A DNA stretch of 5,822 nt from Lachnospiraceae bacterium (GTDB lineage Bacteria > Bacillota > Clostridia > Lachnospirales > Lachnospiraceae), in the NCBI GenBank assembly GCA_024403585.1, contig JAKSRN010000122.1:1-5822 (forward strand), written 5' to 3'. How positions within the stretch are numbered: the first letter of the stretch is position 1; each line of letters starts with the position of its first letter. Both the position numbers and the translations under genes were made by a program. Positions 5,801 through 5,822 of the stretch are shown piece by piece. The notes under the pieces are model-generated. The model saw only the letters and a program-made list of their open reading frames with translations. It was not told where the DNA came from and ran no database searches.

Positions 5801-5822
5801 TACGTACGAACCAACCGGCAGC
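5801..5822. other. Short tail after the last stop codon, nothing recognisable
   Basis: Only 22 bases follow the stop codon. No terminator stem or new ribosome binding site fits in this length, so whether the gene is monocistronic cannot be judged. Confidence 0.6.

Overview
The window looks like ordinary chromosomal DNA from a Gram-positive anaerobe of the Clostridia, most likely a Lachnospiraceae-type gut bacterium. This is inferred from strong AAAGGAG-like ribosome binding sites, TATAAT promoters with A/T-rich flanks, and the character of the proteins. The inference comes from reading the proteins, not from a database search.

Layout: (1) 1-231, plus strand: the C-terminal end of a sugar-binding-type protein, probably a LacI-family regulator or a periplasmic-binding-protein-like sensor, cut by the window edge. 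(2) 267-314: a near-ideal bidirectional terminator with 21-bp arms, placed between two convergent genes. (3) 380-4504, minus strand: a complete 1374-residue RND (HAE1/AcrB-type) efflux permease. It carries a large insert of about 336 residues, rich in glycine-marked heptads, in its first extracytoplasmic loop. (4) 4505-4864: a 360-bp divergent intergenic region. It holds an extended -10 promoter and an operator-like inverted repeat for the pump. For the gene to the right it holds one or two TATAAT promoters, a small tandem repeat and a leader hairpin. (5) 4865-5800, plus strand: a complete 311-residue PLP-dependent cysteine synthase-family enzyme with a non-standard substrate loop (TSGNQG instead of TSGNTG). 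(6) 5801-5822: a short tail with nothing recognisable.

The pump and the cysteine synthase-like gene are divergently transcribed. Nothing in the sequence shows that they work together. No adaptor (HlyD-type) or outer-membrane channel gene lies next to the pump, as expected for an RND protein in a single-membrane cell. I see no mobile element, CRISPR array, tRNA or rRNA, and no clearly new multi-gene system. The two points most worth following are the long glycine-heptad insert in the pump, which resembles the YhgE/Pip and MmpL style of extracellular coiled coil, and the altered active-site loop of the cysteine synthase homologue.
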